Below are positions 16,520 through 26,680 of a stretch of DNA of 61,221 bases, piece after piece (position 1 is the first letter of the stretch; each line of letters begins with the position of its first letter). Position numbers and translations under genes: made by a program. Origin of the DNA: an uncultured Oscillospiraceae bacterium (GTDB lineage Bacteria; Bacillota; Clostridia; Oscillospirales; Oscillospiraceae); assembly GCA_934573935.1 (NCBI GenBank), contig CAKTMO010000010.1:1-61221 (forward strand), read 5' to 3'. The notes beneath the pieces were generated by a model. It saw only the letters and a list, made by a program, of their open reading frames with translations. It was not told the origin of the DNA and searched no databases.

Positions 16520-17947
16520 TTACAGCTTGGAATAGATATCGTGATACACGCGGGCGCTGCGGGTCCAGCTGAGATCCTCCGTCATGCCCCGCCGCCGCAC
16601 TGCGGCAAAGCCCGCCTTGTCCCCTGTGTAAAGTCCGGTGGCCTGTCCGATGACAGACAGCATGGCCCCGGCGTCATAATTCTCAAACAGATACCCCGTG
16701 CCGTCCTCCTGCCCCACCTGGCAGGAGCGAACACTGTCCGCCAGCCCGCCGGTGCGCCGCACGATGGGCACCGCGCCATAGCGCATGGCGATCATCTGGG
16801 AAAGCCCACAGGGCTCGCTCTTGGAGGGCATCAAAAACAGGTCGGCGCCTGCGTAAATGCGGCGGCTCAGCCCCTCGGAATAGGTGATCAGCGCCGCGGC
16901 GCGGCCCACATACCGCCCCGCCTGGGCGCGGAAAAAGTCCTCGTAGTACCCCTCGCCCTGGCCCAGCACCACAAACTGGCAGCCGGTGGCCATGATGCCG
17001 TCAAAGCCGTCGCGGATCAGCTCCATGCCCTTGTGGCCCACCAGACGGCTGATCACCGCGATCAGCGGCGTGTCCGCCTCCTCCCGCAGTCCCAGCGCCG
17101 CCTGAAGATCCGCCTTGCACGCCGCCTTGCCGGCCATGTCGTCCGGACTGTAGTGGGCGGGGATGGCCATGTCGTGGGCCGGATCGTAGGAGGTCATGTC
17201 GATGCCGTTCAGCACACCGTGCATCTTATAGCCGATGGCGTTGACGATGGACGCCATGCCATGGGCATAGTAATCGTCGTGCAGCTGCTGGGCATAGGTG
17301 GGGCTTACGGTGGTCACCGCGTCGGACACCAGCATGGCAGCCTTCATCAGATTCACGTCGCCGTCCATCTGCAAGGTGCCGTCGTTCCACCAGCCTTCGT
17401 GCAGGCCGAACAGGTCGGCCACCGTTTCGGCGCCGTAGCGGCCCTGATACTCGATATTATGGATGGTAAACACGGTTTTGATACCCCGCACCGCGTCCCA
17501 GCGGGTGGCAACGTCCTTCAGATAGACCGGCACCAGCGCCGTCTGCCAGTCGTTGCAGTGGATCACCTCCGGCATCCAGTCCATGCTGGGCATCAGATCC
17601 ACCACCGCCTTGCTGAAAAAGGCGAAGCGTTCGCCGTCGTCATACTCGCCGTACAGACGGCCCCGGCGGAAATAGTGCTCGTTGTCCACAAAATACCAGG
17701 TCACGCCCCGATACTCCATCACGAACAACCCGCAGTACTGGTGCCGCCACGCCACATCCACATAGATATAGCTGCGGTACACCATCCGCTGCCGCCACTC
17801 CTGGGGGATCTTGTCGTACAGGGGCAGGATCACCGCCACCTGATCGCCGTTTTCGGCCAGCGCCACCGGCAGACTGCCGGCCACATCCGCAAGCCCGCCG
17901 GTCTTGCAAAAGGGAAACGCCTCACTGGCGGCAAACAGTATTTTCAT
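16520..17947 (-). CDS. glgA: Glycogen synthase (ADP-glucose)
   Basis: 475 residues, a GT5 enzyme that elongates alpha-1,4-glucan from ADP-glucose. The N-terminal KTGGLADVAGSLP (residues 15-27) binds ADP-glucose. The C-terminal donor site PSKSEPCGLSQMIAM and TGGLADSV are conserved. GAGGAGG lies ahead of the ATG. The 266 bp between glgD and glgA hold an inverted repeat element, so glgA may be reached by read-through or from its own promoter; I see no clear one. Confidence 0.97.
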   Translation of the reverse strand: MKILFAASEAFPFCKTGGLADVAGSLPVALAENGDQVAVILPLYDKIPQEWRQRMVYRSYIYVDVAWRHQYCGLFVMEYRGVTWYFVDNEHYFRRGRLYGEYDDGERFAFFSKAVVDLMPSMDWMPEVIHCNDWQTALVPVYLKDVATRWDAVRGIKTVFTIHNIEYQGRYGAETVADLFGLHEGWWNDGTLQMDGDVNLMKAAMLVSDAVTTVSPTYAQQLHDDYYAHGMASIVNAIGYKMHGVLNGIDMTSYDPAHDMAIPAHYSPDDMAGKAACKADLQAALGLREEADTPLIAVISRLVGHKGMELIRDGFDGIMATGCQFVVLGQGEGYYEDFFRAQAGRYVGRAAALITYSEGLSRRIYAGADLFLMPSKSEPCGLSQMIAMRYGAVPIVRRTGGLADSVRSCQVGQEDGTGYLFENYDAGAMLSVIGQATGLYTGDKAGFAAVRRRGMTEDLSWTRSARVYHDIYSKL

Positions 17948-18024
17948 AAGTCGTCCTCCTCTTTCCCGTATGCGTTCTGGTATCCGTCAAAACATCGCAG
18001 AGTTCGCGCCCACGCTGTATCTGC

Positions 18025-18158
18025 GCCTCCCTCTGACGAGGGAGGTGGCTCGGCGTGAGCCGAGACGGAGGGAGAGACCGCGAATGTAAAAAGTTGGGCT
18101 ATACGCCGGTCTCTCCCCCAGTCACCTTCGGTGACAGCCCCCTCGTCAGAGGGGGCCA
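18025..18158. repeat. Composite inverted repeat, family A copy 1 (between glgD and glgA)
   Basis: Two related modules face each other. The left one has GCCTCCCTCTGACGAGGGAGG, a small variable stem-loop (GGCTCGGC/GCCGAG) and GACGGAGGGAGAGAC. The right one, in reverse complement, reads TGGCCCCCTCTGACGAGG, a GTCACCGAAGGTGAC stem-loop and TGGGGGAGAGAC. The same layout recurs at 28503-28638. It contains no coding sequence and looks like a MITE-like or REP-like unit lodged in the glycogen operon. Confidence 0.8.
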
Positions 18159-18213
18159 TAATGGTGCATCGCTTTGCCACTGCCCCTTCAATAATCGTCA
18201 GATTTCATGCCAG

Positions 18214-19326
18214 TCACAGTTTCACATTCTTCTCCACCACCAGCGGATACTGGGCATGGCCCGCCATGGCCACGTCGCCGCCGAAGGTCACGTTCTTGTC
18301 GGCGATCACGCAGCGGATGTTGGCTCCCGCCTTCACCACCGTGTTCTTGAAGAGGATGCTGTTCTCCACATGGGCGCCCTTTTCCACCCGCACGCCCCGA
18401 AACAGCACGCAGTTGCGGACGCTGCCCTGGATGTCGCACCCATCGGAGATCAGCGAATTGACGCACTCCACATCCGGATCGATATACGTGGAGGCGGCGT
18501 CGTTCTCCTTGGCGTACACCGGCCGCTGGGGGCAGAACAGCTCCGCGCGGATCTCCGGCCGCAGCAGCTCCATGCTGCGCTGATAGTACGCCTGCACCGA
18601 GTTGATGCGGGCGGCAAAGCCGTCCCACACATACCCGTTGAACCGCAGGGTCTTCCCCTTCTCCTGCAAAATATTCCGCCGGAAGCTGTAGCGGTCATGG
18701 GCCATACACTCCTCCACCAGCGCCAGCAGCAGCTCGCGGCCCAGCAGAAAGATGTTCAGACTCTGATACCCCTCCGGCGTGCGGACGTCATAGGCCGTGT
18801 CCACGATCCGTCCGGTATCGTCCAGCTTGAAATATGTGTCGCCGCTCTCGCCGGAATGACTGGTGCATACGCAGGTCATGTCCGCGCCGGAGGCGATATG
18901 GGCCTCCAGCACCTGCCGCAGCGGCAGATTGGCCACCAGATCACTGTCCGACAGCACCACATAGTCCTGCCGGATGTGCCGCAGATACTCGATCACGCAG
19001 CCCAGAGCCTCCATCTTGCCCCGAAACGGCCCCACGGTGCCCCTGCTCTCGCTGTAGGCAAAGGCGGGCAGCAGCTTCAGTCCGCCGGCCTTGCGGCTCA
19101 GATCCCAGCTCTTTCCGGTGCCCAGGTGGTCCAGCATGCTCTGGCACTTTCCGTGCATGATCACGCCCACGTCGGTGATCCCCGCGTTGACCATGTTGGA
19201 CAGCATGAAGTCCACCACCCGATAGTCGCCGCCGAAGGGCAGCGAACCGTGGATGCGGTTGGCCGTCAGCTGTCCCAGCCCCGGCTTCTCGCCATAGGAG
19301 AAGATGATCCCGTGCATTCCCTTCAT
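18214..19326 (-). CDS. glgD: GlgD, non-catalytic partner of ADP-glucose pyrophosphorylase
   Basis: 370 residues. It has the nucleotidyltransferase fold followed by a left-handed beta-helix. The N-terminal catalytic glycine-rich loop seen in GlgC (AGGQGSRL) is replaced by [13 protein letters not shown], as in Firmicute GlgD, which is thought to modulate GlgC activity in a heterotetramer. It starts within the glgC stop (ATGA overlap), so both subunits are made by coupled translation. Confidence 0.93.
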   Translation of the reverse strand: MKGMHGIIFSYGEKPGLGQLTANRIHGSLPFGGDYRVVDFMLSNMVNAGITDVGVIMHGKCQSMLDHLGTGKSWDLSRKAGGLKLLPAFAYSESRGTVGPFRGKMEALGCVIEYLRHIRQDYVVLSDSDLVANLPLRQVLEAHIASGADMTCVCTSHSGESGDTYFKLDDTGRIVDTAYDVRTPEGYQSLNIFLLGRELLLALVEECMAHDRYSFRRNILQEKGKTLRFNGYVWDGFAARINSVQAYYQRSMELLRPEIRAELFCPQRPVYAKENDAASTYIDPDVECVNSLISDGCDIQGSVRNCVLFRGVRVEKGAHVENSILFKNTVVKAGANIRCVIADKNVTFGGDVAMAGHAQYPLVVEKNVKL

Positions 19327-20537
19327 CGCGCGTCCTCCTTTCCGTGTGTCCGGTCAAGCATGGCCTTGGGCGGCACCGTCTCCCGCTGCGCCACCTCGGT
19401 ATGGGGGCCCAGCACGGCGATGCCCCAGCTGTCGGGGTCTGCCGCCTCCTCCGGCGGCGCGCCCACGCGGGCCTTCGCCCCGATGCGGCACCCCTCGCCC
19501 ACAATGGCATAGGCCACCCGTGCGCCGTCCTCAATGACCGCCCCGGGCATCACCACGGAGTAGGATACCTCCGCCCGCTGCCCCACATGGCAGCCGGTGG
19601 ACAGAACGCTGTTTTTCACTTCGCCCAGGATCTCGCAGCCCCGGGCCACGGCGCTGTTGCCGATGTCGGCATGCTCGCCCACATAGGCGGGGGGGCACAC
19701 GGCGGTGCGGCCATGGATGGGCCACCGCTCGTCCAGCAGGTTCAGTCCGGAGCCTGGGGTCAGCATGTCCATGTTGGCGTCCCACAGACTGTCCAGCGTG
19801 CCCACGTCCTTCCAATACCCCTCGAACCGATAGGCCACCATCTTCTCCCCCGCCGCCAGCATGGTGGGGATGATGTCCTTGCCGAAGTCGTTGCTGGAGC
19901 CCTCCTTGGCCTCGTCGGCGATCAGATACGCCCGCAGCTTGGCCCAGGTGAAGATGTAAATGCCCATGGACGCCAGATTGCTCTTGGGCTCCTTTGGCTT
20001 TTCGGCGAATTCGGTGATGTTGTCCTCACCGTCCACATTCATGATGCCGAAGCGGCTGGCCTCCGACCAGGGCACCTCCATCACGGAGATGGTGCAGGCC
20101 GCGCCCGCAGCCTTGTGGCGGCGCAGCATGTCGGAATAGTCCATCTTGTAGATGTGGTCGCCCGACAGCACCGCCACATAATCGGGGTCATAAAGGTCGA
20201 TAAACCCGATGTTCTGATAGATGGCGTTGGCGGTGCCCTTGTACCACACCGCGCCGGTGGCGCTCTGATACGGCGGCAGGATGTGCACGCCGCCATTGGC
20301 CCGATCCAGCTCCCATGGCTGGCCGTTGCCGATGTAGTTGTTCAGCTCCAGCGGCCGGTACTGGGTCAGCACGCCCACCGTGTCAATGCCGGAGTTGGCG
20401 CAGTTGGACAGGGGAAAATCAATGATGCGGAACTTCCCGCCGAAGGGAACGGCGGGCTTGGCCATGTCGCCGGTCAGTACATGCAGGCGGCTTCCCTGCC
20501 CGCCGGCCAGCAGCATGGCGATACACTCTTTTTTCAT
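19323..20537 (-). CDS. glgC: Glucose-1-phosphate adenylyltransferase
   Basis: 404 residues. It makes ADP-glucose, the committed step of glycogen synthesis. The N-terminal AGGQGSRL loop, [15 protein letters not shown], the sugar-phosphate binding region GTANAIYQN and the EFAEKPKEP segment are intact; the C-terminus is a hexapeptide beta-helix. AGGAGG precedes the ATG. The gene lies 34 bp after glgB and overlaps glgD by 4 bp. Confidence 0.97.
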   Translation of the reverse strand: MKKECIAMLLAGGQGSRLHVLTGDMAKPAVPFGGKFRIIDFPLSNCANSGIDTVGVLTQYRPLELNNYIGNGQPWELDRANGGVHILPPYQSATGAVWYKGTANAIYQNIGFIDLYDPDYVAVLSGDHIYKMDYSDMLRRHKAAGAACTISVMEVPWSEASRFGIMNVDGEDNITEFAEKPKEPKSNLASMGIYIFTWAKLRAYLIADEAKEGSSNDFGKDIIPTMLAAGEKMVAYRFEGYWKDVGTLDSLWDANMDMLTPGSGLNLLDERWPIHGRTAVCPPAYVGEHADIGNSAVARGCEILGEVKNSVLSTGCHVGQRAEVSYSVVMPGAVIEDGARVAYAIVGEGCRIGAKARVGAPPEEAADPDSWGIAVLGPHTEVAQRETVPPKAMLDRTHGKEDAR

Positions 20538-20571
20538 GTGGCTGCACCTCCTGATGTTTCAGCAGCGGCGC

Positions 20572-22440
20572 TCATCCGCGCCCGCCGGTTGGTCTGACAT
20601 ACTTGCCCTTGCCCTGCAGGATCACCGCGCCCAGCGGCGGCACCCGCACCGCGATGGACTGCTCCTCCTGATGGGAGCGGATCGCCTCCGTCACAATGGG
20701 TTCCGGATTGGTCACGCCGCTGCCGCCCCACTGGGCGTCATCGGTGTTGAATACCTCCTCATACCGCGCCTTGGGCGGCACGCCGAAGCGATAGCCCTCC
20801 AGCGCCACGGGAGAGAAGTTGATCACCGCGATCAGTGACCGGCCGTCCCGGGCGATACGGCGGAACACCAGCACATTGTTGCAGTTGTCGTCCGCCACCA
20901 GCCACTGAAAGCCCTCCCAGTTCCGGTCGTTTTCCCACAGCGCCCTGTGGGACTTATAAAACCTGTTCAGCGCCCGAATACACGCATGGGTCCGACGGCA
21001 GTCCTCTTCCTCCTCCAGCAGATACCAGTCCAGTCCCTTGCGGAAATCCCACTCGTGCCACTGGGCCAGCTCCGTGCCCATAAAGGTCAGCACCTTGCCC
21101 GGGTGGCACAGCATATAGGCGTAAAAGCCACGCACGCCCGCCAGCTGCTGCCACTTGTCCCCCGGCATCTTGCCCCGCAGCGAGCCCTTCATGTGTACCA
21201 CCTCATCGTGGGACACCGGCAGCACGAAATTCTCCGAAAACGCATACACCATGGAGAAGGTCACATCACGATGGTGATGCTGGCGGAAGAAGGGATCCAT
21301 CTTCAGATAGTGGCACACGTCGTTCATCCAGCCCATGTTCCACTTCAGGTTGAAGCCCAGTCCCCCCTCCTCCGGCGGATAGGTCACCATGGGCCAGGCG
21401 GTGGACTCCTCCGCCACCATCAGCGCCGCGCCGTCGATGGCGAACGCCGTGCGGTTCAGCTGCCGCAGGAACTCGATGGCCTCCAGATTCTCCTTGCCGC
21501 CGTCCTTGTTGGGCCGCCACTGCTGCCGGTCATAGTCCAGATACAGCATGGACGCCACCGCGTCCACCCGCAGCCCGTCAATGTGATACTCCCGCAGCCA
21601 GTATGCGGCCGAGGACAGCAGAAAGCTGCACACCTCCGGCTTGCCGAAGTCAAAGACCCGCGTGCCCCAGCTCTCATGCTCCCACTTCAGGGGATCGCCG
21701 TATTCATACAGGCACGAGCCGTCAAACTGGATCAGCCCGTGGCTGTCCTTGCAGAAATGGGCCGGCACCCAGTCCAGGATCACGCCGATGCCCGACCGGT
21801 GCAGCCTGTCCACCAGATACATAAAGTCGTGGGGCGTGCCGTAGCGGCTGGTGGGCGCGAAATAGCCCACGCACTGATACCCCCAGCTGTCGTCCAGCGG
21901 ATACTCCGTCACCGGCAGCAGCTCCACATAGTTGTACCCCATATCCCGCACATAGGCCGCCAGCTGGTCGGCAATGTCGCGGTAGTTCATCACCTGGCCG
22001 TCCTCCGTCCGCCGCCAGGAGCCCAGATGCACCTCGTAGATGTTCACATATCCCTCGGCGGGACGGGTGCCCTCTCTGCGCTGGCGCCACTTCTCGTCGT
22101 GCCAGGCGTAGCCCCCGATGTCGTACAGCTTGCTGTTGGTGGAGGGCCGCGTTTCCTGATGGAACCCGTAGGGGTCGGTCTTCCATACCTCCCGCCCGTC
22201 GCACTGGGTCACCACGTACTGATAGCCGTCAAACTGTCCGGCGTTCTCCACCGTCAGCTCCCACGTGCCGTCCTCCAGCCGCATGTCCCAGCGCTGCCAG
22301 CCGTTAAAGTCGCCGCTCAGCGCCACATGGCGGGCCTGGGGCGCCCATACGCGAAACACCCAACCGCCCTGACACGGGTGAGCGCCATAGTATTCATACG
22401 CGCAGTCCCACGTGCCGCGCCGCAGTCGATCACCGCTCAT
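20572..22440 (-). CDS. glgB: 1,4-alpha-glucan branching enzyme
   Basis: 622 residues. An N-terminal CBM48 domain (about 20-100) precedes the GH13 barrel. The catalytic triad is visible: D293 ([10 protein letters not shown]), E344 (MVAEEST) and D412 ([12 protein letters not shown]). It forms alpha-1,6 branches in glycogen. It is the first gene of the operon, preceded by AGGAGG; the operon promoter must lie in 22452-22520, where TATAAC and TATGAT candidates exist but none is clearly best. Confidence 0.97.
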   Translation of the reverse strand: MSGDRLRRGTWDCAYEYYGAHPCQGGWVFRVWAPQARHVALSGDFNGWQRWDMRLEDGTWELTVENAGQFDGYQYVVTQCDGREVWKTDPYGFHQETRPSTNSKLYDIGGYAWHDEKWRQRREGTRPAEGYVNIYEVHLGSWRRTEDGQVMNYRDIADQLAAYVRDMGYNYVELLPVTEYPLDDSWGYQCVGYFAPTSRYGTPHDFMYLVDRLHRSGIGVILDWVPAHFCKDSHGLIQFDGSCLYEYGDPLKWEHESWGTRVFDFGKPEVCSFLLSSAAYWLREYHIDGLRVDAVASMLYLDYDRQQWRPNKDGGKENLEAIEFLRQLNRTAFAIDGAALMVAEESTAWPMVTYPPEEGGLGFNLKWNMGWMNDVCHYLKMDPFFRQHHHRDVTFSMVYAFSENFVLPVSHDEVVHMKGSLRGKMPGDKWQQLAGVRGFYAYMLCHPGKVLTFMGTELAQWHEWDFRKGLDWYLLEEEEDCRRTHACIRALNRFYKSHRALWENDRNWEGFQWLVADDNCNNVLVFRRIARDGRSLIAVINFSPVALEGYRFGVPPKARYEEVFNTDDAQWGGSGVTNPEPIVTEAIRSHQEEQSIAVRVPPLGAVILQGKGKYVRPTGGRG

Positions 22441-22590
22441 TCCGGCACCTCCTGACTCTGTTATAGCATGCTTTCGCCGCGAAAAACGGCGATACCATGC
22501 CGCATCATATCGTATGCTATATTTTACTCCATTTCCGTCCCCCCGTCAATGCAAACGGCCATTGTTTCAAAAGAAGGAAGCCCATTCAAA

Positions 22591-22755
22591 GGCTCCCCTG
22601 TGTAAGGGGAGCTGGCACGGCGCAAGCCGTGACTGAGGGGTTGTCCGAATATGTGCACTGCAAATCCAGATGGATGCTACGGCGGCATAGCCTCCGATCT
22701 CCGGCGCTTCGCGCCGCCTCAGCTGTACACGCCCCAGTGTGCGCACTGGGGTGCC
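22591..22755. repeat. Repeat family A, single module plus inner segment
   Basis: GGCTCCCCTGTGTAAGGGGAGC, a GGCACGGC/GCCGTG stem-loop and GACTGAGGGGTTGTC form one module (22591-22645). Then comes GCTACGGCGGCATAGCC, which recurs in reverse complement inside the copy near 57860, and a CCCCAGTG/CACTGGGG hairpin (22732-22751). The surrounding gap 22452-22808 holds no supported gene. Confidence 0.65.
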
Positions 22756-22808
22756 TTTATACAAGGGCTGCTTTGACTTGTTATAAAACTTTACCCCATA
22801 CAACAATA

Positions 22809-22851
22809 AAACGACCCCCTGCTGCGCCGCAAAGCACAGCAGGGGTCGTTG
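22809..22851 (-). terminator. Terminator of the ABC exporter operon
   Basis: AACGACCCCCTGCTG pairs with CAGCAGGGGTCGTT across a short loop, with an A run upstream on the plus strand giving a T-rich tail on the minus strand. It directly follows the permease stop. Confidence 0.75.
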
Positions 22852-22855
22852 TCTC

Positions 22856-24103
22856 TTATTCTCTTCGCAGCGCCTCGATGGGGTTCAGCTTCGACGCCTT
22901 CACCGCCGGCATCAGTCCGAACACCACGCCGATCACCATGGAAAACGCCACGGCGACCGCGCAGGCGCCCACACTGATGGCCACCGGCGTCCCCATCACC
23001 GAGCTGAGCATATAGGCCAGCCCGATACCGCAGGCCACGCCCAGAATGCCGCCCAGACTGGTCAGCACCGCCGCCTCCGTCAAAAACTGCCACAGGATGC
23101 GGCTCTGCTGCGCGCCGATGGCGATCTTCAGACCGATCTCGCGGGTACGCTCGGTGACGGACACCAGCATGATGTTCATCACGCCGATACCGCCCACCAC
23201 CAGCGAGATGGCGGCGATCCAGATCAGCTGCTTGTTGGTGGTCTCCGACAGGCTCTGCAGGTCGGCGGCCTGCTGCAGCAGATCCTTGGCCTGATACTTG
23301 TACTTGTCGTTGGACACCACGTTCTCATTCAGATACTTGGCCACGTTGTTGCCCGCCTCGGTCATGTCGTTGGTGGACGTGGCCCGCACCGCCACCGAGG
23401 ACGGCTCGTCATACCGGTACACAATGGGCCAGCAGCTGTCCGGTATCATAATGGTGCCGGAGGTATTTCCGGCGTACATGTAATAGTCGTTCAGCGAGTT
23501 GATGACCGGCTCGCTGGTGGACTTCTGGCTCACCACGCCCACCACCACAAAGGGCTCACCCTGGATCTCCACAGTGCCGCCCAGGGGATTCTGGCCTTGA
23601 AACAGGCTCTGTGCGGTGTTGGCGTCCACCAGCGCCACCTTGCGGCAGGTGGCAAAATCGCTGTCGATAAAGCCCCGACCGTAGTTGACCATATACCCCG
23701 TCACCGACAGAAAATGGCTGTCGCCGCCATAGATGGCGCCATTGAAGGAGCTGTTGCCCACGTACACGCCATCCGCCCAGCTGCGGCTGTGATACAAAGA
23801 CGCCTCCTGCACCCGATCCAGCTTGTCGATCTCATCCCGCATCTCCGGCGTGATCATGGAGATGCCCTGCGGCACCGGCGCATAGGAGAAATCCATCTGG
23901 TTGTTGTCCTGCATCAGCGTCACATTCACCACGTTGTTGCCCGCGCCGATCAGGTTCTGCTTGATCTGCTCGTTGGTGCCCTTGATGGTGGACACGATGG
24001 TGATGATGGCGGCAATGCCGATGATGATGCCCAGCATCGTCAGAAAGGAGCGCAGCTTGTGGCTCCACACGCCCTGAAAGGCGAGATTGATATTTTCCAG
24101 CAT
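22856..24103 (-). CDS. MacB-like ABC transporter permease (FtsX fold)
   Basis: 415 residues. One N-terminal helix (LRSFLTMLGIIIGIAAIITIV), a large extracytoplasmic MacB periplasmic-core-like domain (about 45-270) and three C-terminal helices with the FtsX signature (GGIGVMNIMLVSVTERTREIGL). Such permeases act as mechanotransmitters: ATP hydrolysis moves the outer domain rather than a channel. It pairs with the ATPase at 25998-26678 and the adaptor just upstream. Substrate unknown; peptides, antibiotics and lipoproteins are typical for the family. Confidence 0.9.
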   Translation of the reverse strand: MLENINLAFQGVWSHKLRSFLTMLGIIIGIAAIITIVSTIKGTNEQIKQNLIGAGNNVVNVTLMQDNNQMDFSYAPVPQGISMITPEMRDEIDKLDRVQEASLYHSRSWADGVYVGNSSFNGAIYGGDSHFLSVTGYMVNYGRGFIDSDFATCRKVALVDANTAQSLFQGQNPLGGTVEIQGEPFVVVGVVSQKSTSEPVINSLNDYYMYAGNTSGTIMIPDSCWPIVYRYDEPSSVAVRATSTNDMTEAGNNVAKYLNENVVSNDKYKYQAKDLLQQAADLQSLSETTNKQLIWIAAISLVVGGIGVMNIMLVSVTERTREIGLKIAIGAQQSRILWQFLTEAAVLTSLGGILGVACGIGLAYMLSSVMGTPVAISVGACAVAVAFSMVIGVVFGLMPAVKASKLNPIEALRRE

Positions 24104-24115
24104 CCGCGCACCTCC

Positions 24116-26005
24116 TTACATGCCGTTATACAGCTGATCCGGTGTGGCCTCGGTGGTGGCGGCTCCCGCCGTCACGTTCCGGCCATAGGGGAAGGCCACG
24201 AAGTCCTCCGCCGTCAGTCCGCCGCGGATCTGGGTATAGCTGCCCCACAGGTTGCGGCCCGTCTGCACCCAGCGCTGCTCCAGCCTGCCGTCCTCGCCCC
24301 GGGCCAGCACATAGCTCTTGCCGTTCTCCGTGCGGATGAACATGCTCTCCAGATACAATGCGTTGCCGCCGTCGTCGGACACGGTGTTCTGATAGGACAT
24401 ATCCACATAGTCCCCCTCCCGCAGCTCCGCCTCCTCCGAGACGAACACCTTGAAGGGATAGTAGGACACGTTGCTGTTGCCGTCGCTCCAGGAGCTGGCG
24501 TTATCAGTGGGATAGTCGCTGATCTCCACGATCTCACCCTCGCAGCTGGCGCCGGTCATCCAGGAGTTGACCTGCACCTTCTCGCCCACGCTGACGGTGC
24601 CCAGCTCCAGTTCGCTGATCGCGCCGTCGATATAGAAGCCTCCGCCGCCGGAGACCTCCACCACCGCCTGGGACTTGTCAAAGTCGGCGCTGTTGGGGTC
24701 CCGCACCGCCTTGATGGTGCCGTCCAGCTCGCTGTAGACCGTGTCGTTGCCCACTTCCTTCTTGACCTGCTCCAGATTCAGCTTGGCCAGCTTGATGGTC
24801 ACGTCCAGTCCCGCGATCTCCTTCAGCTTATCCTTCTCCATCTGGATCAGCTCCGCCTGGGTGTAGGAGTTGCTCAGCAGCTCCGTCAGTACCTCCACGT
24901 TCTGCCGCAGCTTCCGCACCTCGTCGTTGACGCCGTCGATCTCCTCGATGGACGCCCCCGGCAGATCCGCCGGCTGCATCCTCACCGTCAGCTTCACTTC
25001 CTCCGGCTGCGCCGCGGACTCCTCCGGCTTCACAGGGTTTTCTTCCTCGCCGCCGGTATTGTCCTCACCGTCGCCGTTCCCCTCCGGATCGGTCAGCAGG
25101 ATGATGCTCTGCTCCTCCTGCCCCGTCAGCGCGTTGCCGCTGACGGCACTTCCGGTGGCGGCGCCCTCCTGCTTGGGGATCTCCGCCTGATCCAGCGTCA
25201 GCCGCAGGCCGCAGCTGTAGGCGCCGCCCAGGGTCTTGTTGTCCTCATGGATCACCAGCACCACGTAAACGGTCTTCTGGTCGTCCTTCAGATCCTCCAT
25301 CTTTTTCCCGGCCTGCAGCTGCTTGATGACCTCGTCCCGCATCGCCTTCGGCACCAGCTCCAGCAGATTCTCCGCCGTCAGCTCGTCGTCGGTGTGCCAG
25401 TGGTAATACAGCGGCGCCTCCTTGGTGCCGTTGCCGTCCTTGGTAATGGGCTCCGCCGTCCAATCCTTATTCTTTTCCTTATTCTGTTTGATGGTCAGCA
25501 CGTCGCGGTTGGTCTCGTCCCGCCATTTCTTGATATTCTCCGCAATGATCCTGTCGATCTTCTTGTTCAGCGAGTCGATCTCATCCTCCAGCGCGTCCTT
25601 GTCAAAAGCCAGCTTCAGCCGCTCCAGATCCTGCTTGGCCGTCTCCAGCGCCAGCTTCTCCTTTTCATAGGCGATCTGCGCCCGCTCGATGTCCAGCGAG
25701 GTCAGCGTCGTGTCATAACTCAGCAGCTTGTCGCCCTTCTTGACGCTCTGCCCCTCCTCCACATAGACGTTGTTGATCTTCTGCGTGTCGGACAGATAGA
25801 TCTTCTGCACCTTGTCGGTGGACACCGTGCCGCTGGTCTGGGACGTGTCGCCCCAGTAATCGCTCATGCTGAAATCCGACACCGCGTACACATTCACATT
25901 GCCCCGCTGGGCATTGCGGGCCAGCGTCAGGCCGCCCCACACGATGCCGCAGGCCGCCACTACGCCGCCGGCGATCAGCAGCGCCCGTTTTAGCGTCTTA
26001 TTCAT
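24116..26005 (-). CDS. Large HlyD-family adaptor protein
   Basis: 629 residues, longer than usual. An N-terminal membrane helix (ALLIAGGVVAACGIVWGGLTLA) is followed by a biotinyl-lipoyl half-motif (VYVEEGQSVKKGDKLLSYD), a coiled-coil hairpin split by an inserted domain and an acidic E/P-rich linker (about residues 300-340), then second lipoyl and beta-barrel segments. The start overlaps the ATPase stop by 8 bp. In a monoderm host the adaptor probably forms a channel through the wall with the MacB-like permease. The insert is not in standard MacA and is unassigned. Confidence 0.85.
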   Translation of the reverse strand: MNKTLKRALLIAGGVVAACGIVWGGLTLARNAQRGNVNVYAVSDFSMSDYWGDTSQTSGTVSTDKVQKIYLSDTQKINNVYVEEGQSVKKGDKLLSYDTTLTSLDIERAQIAYEKEKLALETAKQDLERLKLAFDKDALEDEIDSLNKKIDRIIAENIKKWRDETNRDVLTIKQNKEKNKDWTAEPITKDGNGTKEAPLYYHWHTDDELTAENLLELVPKAMRDEVIKQLQAGKKMEDLKDDQKTVYVVLVIHEDNKTLGGAYSCGLRLTLDQAEIPKQEGAATGSAVSGNALTGQEEQSIILLTDPEGNGDGEDNTGGEEENPVKPEESAAQPEEVKLTVRMQPADLPGASIEEIDGVNDEVRKLRQNVEVLTELLSNSYTQAELIQMEKDKLKEIAGLDVTIKLAKLNLEQVKKEVGNDTVYSELDGTIKAVRDPNSADFDKSQAVVEVSGGGGFYIDGAISELELGTVSVGEKVQVNSWMTGASCEGEIVEISDYPTDNASSWSDGNSNVSYYPFKVFVSEEAELREGDYVDMSYQNTVSDDGGNALYLESMFIRTENGKSYVLARGEDGRLEQRWVQTGRNLWGSYTQIRGGLTAEDFVAFPYGRNVTAGAATTEATPDQLYNGM

Positions 26006-26678
26006 CCTTTTCTCCTCCGCTCAGCACACCGTCCTTGATGGTCATGATCGTATCCGCGTGATGGGCAATGTTCCGGTCATGGGTGATCATGATAATGGTG
26101 GAGCCGTCGGCGTGCAGCTGATGGAACAGCTCCATCACCTGTGCGCCGCTGGCGCTGTCCAGCGCGCCGGTGGGCTCATCCGCCAGCAGCAGCCGCGGCT
26201 TGCCCACAATGGCCCGGGCAATGGCCACACGCTGGCACTGTCCACCGGACAGCTGGTCGGGCCGGTGGTCGATCCGGTCGGAAAGCCCCACCGTCTCCAG
26301 CGCCGCGCGGGCCCGCTCCCGCCGCTCCTCCTTCTTCACGCCGCCGTACAGCAGCGGCAGCGCCACGTTATCCAGCGCCGTCAGCTTCGGCAGCAGGTGG
26401 AAGGACTGGAACACGAACCCAATCTCCTTGTTCCGCACCTCCGCCAACTCCTTTCCGCTGCACTTGGTGATCTCCCGATCCCCCAGCAGATAGCTGCCGC
26501 TGGTGGGCACATCCAGACAGCCGATCAGATTCATCAGCGTGGTCTTTCCGCTGCCGGAGGGCCCCATAATGGCCAGATAATCCCCCTCGGACACGTCCAG
26601 ACTCACGTTTTTCAGCACGCGGGTCACGGTCTTGCCCATGGGATAATCCTTGCAAATATCCCGCATCTGTAAGATCAT
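25998..26678 (-). CDS. MacB/LolD-type ABC transporter ATPase
   Basis: 226 residues. Walker A GPSGSGKTTL, Q-loop FVFQSFHLL, signature LSGGQCQRVAIAR, Walker B LLLADEPTGAL and H-loop MITHDRNIAHHAD are complete. The compact length and the SGSGKTTLMNLIG context mark the family that energises MacB/FtsX permeases. It lies 2 bp after the lipoprotein adaptor gene and overlaps the second adaptor gene. Note the signature Cys (GGQCQR), where most have Gln or Arg. Confidence 0.95.
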   Translation of the reverse strand: MILQMRDICKDYPMGKTVTRVLKNVSLDVSEGDYLAIMGPSGSGKTTLMNLIGCLDVPTSGSYLLGDREITKCSGKELAEVRNKEIGFVFQSFHLLPKLTALDNVALPLLYGGVKKEERRERARAALETVGLSDRIDHRPDQLSGGQCQRVAIARAIVGKPRLLLADEPTGALDSASGAQVMELFHQLHADGSTIIMITHDRNIAHHADTIMTIKDGVLSGGEKDE

Positions 26679-26680
26679 GC

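Noticed and set aside
14103..16535. Very long open frame opposite glgP, and similar ones opposite glgA, glgB, argS, the exporter adaptors and apbE
   Set aside because: They are mirror images of high-GC genes, lack ribosome sites, and their products are His/Arg/Gln-rich without any family feature.
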